Both the position numbers and the translations under genes were made by a program. This document shows positions 62,021-64,000 of a stretch of 64,000 nt of DNA, piece after piece. The notes beneath the pieces were generated by a model that saw only the letters and a program-made list of their open reading frames with translations, ran no database searches and was not told the origin of the DNA. Every line of letters starts with the position of its first letter. Position 1 is the first letter of the stretch. This stretch comes from Cyanoderma ruficeps (Eukaryota; Chordata; Aves; Passeriformes; Timaliidae), in assembly GCA_008694505.1 (NCBI GenBank), contig VZDJ01007755.1, positions 11,926,596-11,990,595 on the forward strand, given 5' to 3'.

Positions 62021-62210
62021 CTCTGTTGGACACCAGCCCCTTATGGCAGACCCCAGAAGCAAACATTACTTCAGTGACCACTGCACCTCTGCCCATACAG
62101 AGGCAACACAGCTTCACTGAGAAACCCTGCAGCAGATATAGGACACTGAGCCTTTCACTCACAGCCTTGGACTGAAAATTTACACTTGCCAAATTATTCA
62201 CCATTACTTG
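62021..62210. other. Short non-coding spacer
   Basis: Nothing recognised between the LINE and the pyrimidine tract. Confidence 0.45.
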
Positions 62211-62330
62211 TCTTTTTTTCTTTTTCTTTCTTTCTTTCNCTCTCCCTCTCCCTCTCTCCCTCTCCCTCTCTCTTGCTTTCTTGCTTTCTTTGCTTTCTTC
62301 CTTTCCCCCTTCCTTTCTTCCTTCCCCTTC
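62211..62330. repeat. Polypyrimidine microsatellite, (TTTC)n and (CTCCCT)n, with an N
   Basis: About 120 bp on the + strand are almost entirely C and T: TTTC units, then CTCCCT units, then TTGC/TTCC units. An N at 62239 lies at the change from TTTC to CTCCCT. Mirror-like polypurine-polypyrimidine DNA of this type can form triplex structures. The Ser/Leu/Pro and Arg/Glu/Lys-rich open frames are artefacts. Confidence 0.93.
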
Positions 62331-64000
62331 ACCTAATGGCCTCTTCCTTCCCATCAGAGCCTGAGAAGCACCATGGCTGCATTTGATCTTACAGAGAGAA
62401 TATAAATCCCTTTATATATCCCTTTTATAACCAAAAAAAAACCCCAAAAAAACCCCCACAGTAGAAACAGCAGAATATCTTTCTAAGGTACCCTGCCAAT
62501 GTCCATGCACATCTCTGCCTCCCCAGTCCCTGGCAGCAGTAAGAGAAGTGAAGGCAAGGTGTTGCTTATGAAGTCGAGCATGTTATGGGATGAGTAGAAT
62601 TCCCCTACTGAGTCATCATTTCTCAAGCATGTAGTATCTGTATAACGAGTTGGCCAGAATTTCAACGCTGCATATGGCTTTTTCACACATGAACACATTT
62701 TTTATCACATATTTGTTTGAATGAGGATATCAATTTCAGAAAACAAAGTACAACTCCGGCTTGAAAAATAGCTGTGGGAAGTACAGAGACCTCCAGTTTT
62801 ACATTCTTTTATAAGAACCCTTATCCAAAGTTCAATCAAAAATGTATGAAAATATATATAGCTTAACACTGCAAAGTTCAGTATATGTTAAACAGAGTGA
62901 GGACTTTGCTAAGGCAGCATTGTTCTCCATGGGCTAGTGGTCATAAATAGAAATATTCATGCCAACTTCACACTAAGCATTTTTTTCTGTTCCAGAGCCT
63001 TGAAGCATTATACATTGGGCTGGTTAGTTTTGGGGGTTTTTTCTCTTTTTTATTTTTTTTAATGGTCTTTCCCTGTTGGAAAAAGAGAAATCATAATTGC
63101 ATAAGAGAACATGCAGGTTCAGGTGAATCCCTCAGGTTTTAGAAGCACTGGATGAGCCTCAGAAGTACCTCAGAGACTTCTAAGCATCTAAAAGATTAAG
63201 CACGAGGATAATATTTGTTAAAGCCACTTCTGCATTGCTTTATATACTAGAGAGTGGTCATTAAATGGCTGGGGAAAACAGGTGGAAAAATACCTCTACT
63301 TAAAAGGAGTGAAATAAAAAAGCATCTGTGCTGATTTGTGCTCCATCTCTATCTTTCTTTCCATATCCCAACTCAGAGTGAGGGGCTGTATCAAAGAGAT
63401 GTCTGGGCAGAATGGTCACAGTGATACCTGGCTCCATCTAAAACCTCACTGTCCTAAGACTGACTGTGGCTTTTTTTCTGGGATTAAGGAAACTCACTGG
63501 CACGCTGAGGTCTAACTGAACCTACTTCTAACAGCAAATGACTCACAAGGTCATAGATATACCTCACAAGGGTATAGATAAATGCCAGGATTCTGGCAGA
63601 TCTCCAGAGGGACACAGAGGGGCAATCCTTGGCTCATACTTTTTATAATTCCTGAGTGCTGTCATCTCAGTGTCTTCTTGCTGCACTGCTTGTGGAAGGG
63701 CACAGCCAGTTGGAAATGAGAATTGCAGCTAATCCCTGTTGTTGAAAAATATTGCAGACTTCCATTTCTTTCTGCATGTTTCCAGATTGACACAAAGGGT
63801 TGGGAGTGCCCTAGAGTGTGTGGGAAATATGGAACAGCTGTCTTTTAGACCATCCTTTACTAAAATGTACAAGGTACTCACAGGAGGTGGGACCTATGAA
63901 GAGGTCCTCTCCAGGCTTGCACTCCCAAGCTCTGAGGTTTGCAGGACACAATGATGATTATCTCTGGCTTCCTGTCCTGGGCATTTCTATATATAACGCC
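62331..64000. other. Non-coding DNA, no gene seen
   Basis: About 1.7 kb of unique-looking sequence with an A/C-rich tract near 62430-62460 and T-runs near 63034-63061. The 71-codon frame at 63739-63954 has no domain. I recognise no transposon up to the window end. Confidence 0.42.

Noticed and set aside
62186..62386. Ser/Leu/Pro-rich open frame and its Arg/Glu/Lys-rich mirror on the - strand
   Set aside because: Both come from the polypyrimidine microsatellite and cross an N.
63739..63954. 71-codon open frame thought for a moment to be a LINE C-terminus
   Set aside because: No ordered match to the CR1 blocks and no tail sequence nearby.

Overview
This window reads as nuclear DNA from a bird. 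The evidence is repeat content. There are several copies of the CR1 LINE with the avian 3' end (a block like GGTCTTTTCCAACC followed by ATTCTATGATTCTATG octamers). There is one copy of a roughly 600-bp avian ERV LTR whose ends I recognise (GTGGTTTAAC...CCAGCTGGCAACT at one end, CTATCCCAGCCAAAA at the other). There are also much older CR1/L3-type LINE remains of the kind shared with crocodilians and turtles. I cannot name the species or chromosome.

I find no protein-coding gene, tRNA, rRNA or other classical RNA gene that I can defend. No open frame is longer than about 215 codons, and every long one lies in a tandem repeat, antisense to a LINE, or in sequence without recognisable domains. The window is best read as a gene desert or the inside of a very long intron. 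One short segment (55384-55491) has a good splice acceptor and donor and could be a non-coding or first exon; this is only a hypothesis.

Layout. 1-1365: unique, AT-leaning DNA. 1366-3206: one long, decayed CR1/L3 LINE on the + strand. 3447-4010: G/A homopolymers, a TGTGTGCGG/TGTGTGTCC minisatellite and a CpG-rich tail. 5261-5320: six copies of a 10-mer. 12535-13800: ancient LINE on the - strand. 18843-19080: CR1 3' end, +. 21549-22133: ERV solo LTR, - strand. 22395-23595: CR1 with endonuclease and early RT joined directly to its own 3' end, an internal deletion. 28071-28365 and 33111-33618: CR1 3' ends, - strand, the second followed by a G-rich purine minisatellite with an unresolved base. 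42332-42526: CpG-rich patch, then a probable LTR to about 43300. 46556-46960: ancient LINE, +. 51511-51570: tiny CR1 tail, +. 53585-54310: ancient LINE, -. 59215-59341: recent 54-bp tandem duplication. 60434-61305: CR1, - strand, with the RT C-terminus. 61680-62020: ancient LINE, -. 62211-62330: pyrimidine tract.

Function. Apart from the repeats, the DNA that could matter is unique AT-rich sequence with clustered TAAT/ATTA and ATTTGCAT motifs (notably 200-480, 21120-21290, 24850-25150, 36840-37190, 58640-58920). These look like conserved non-coding elements, but conservation cannot be judged from one sequence. Element boundaries are estimates by eye from remembered family consensus sequences, not from an alignment.
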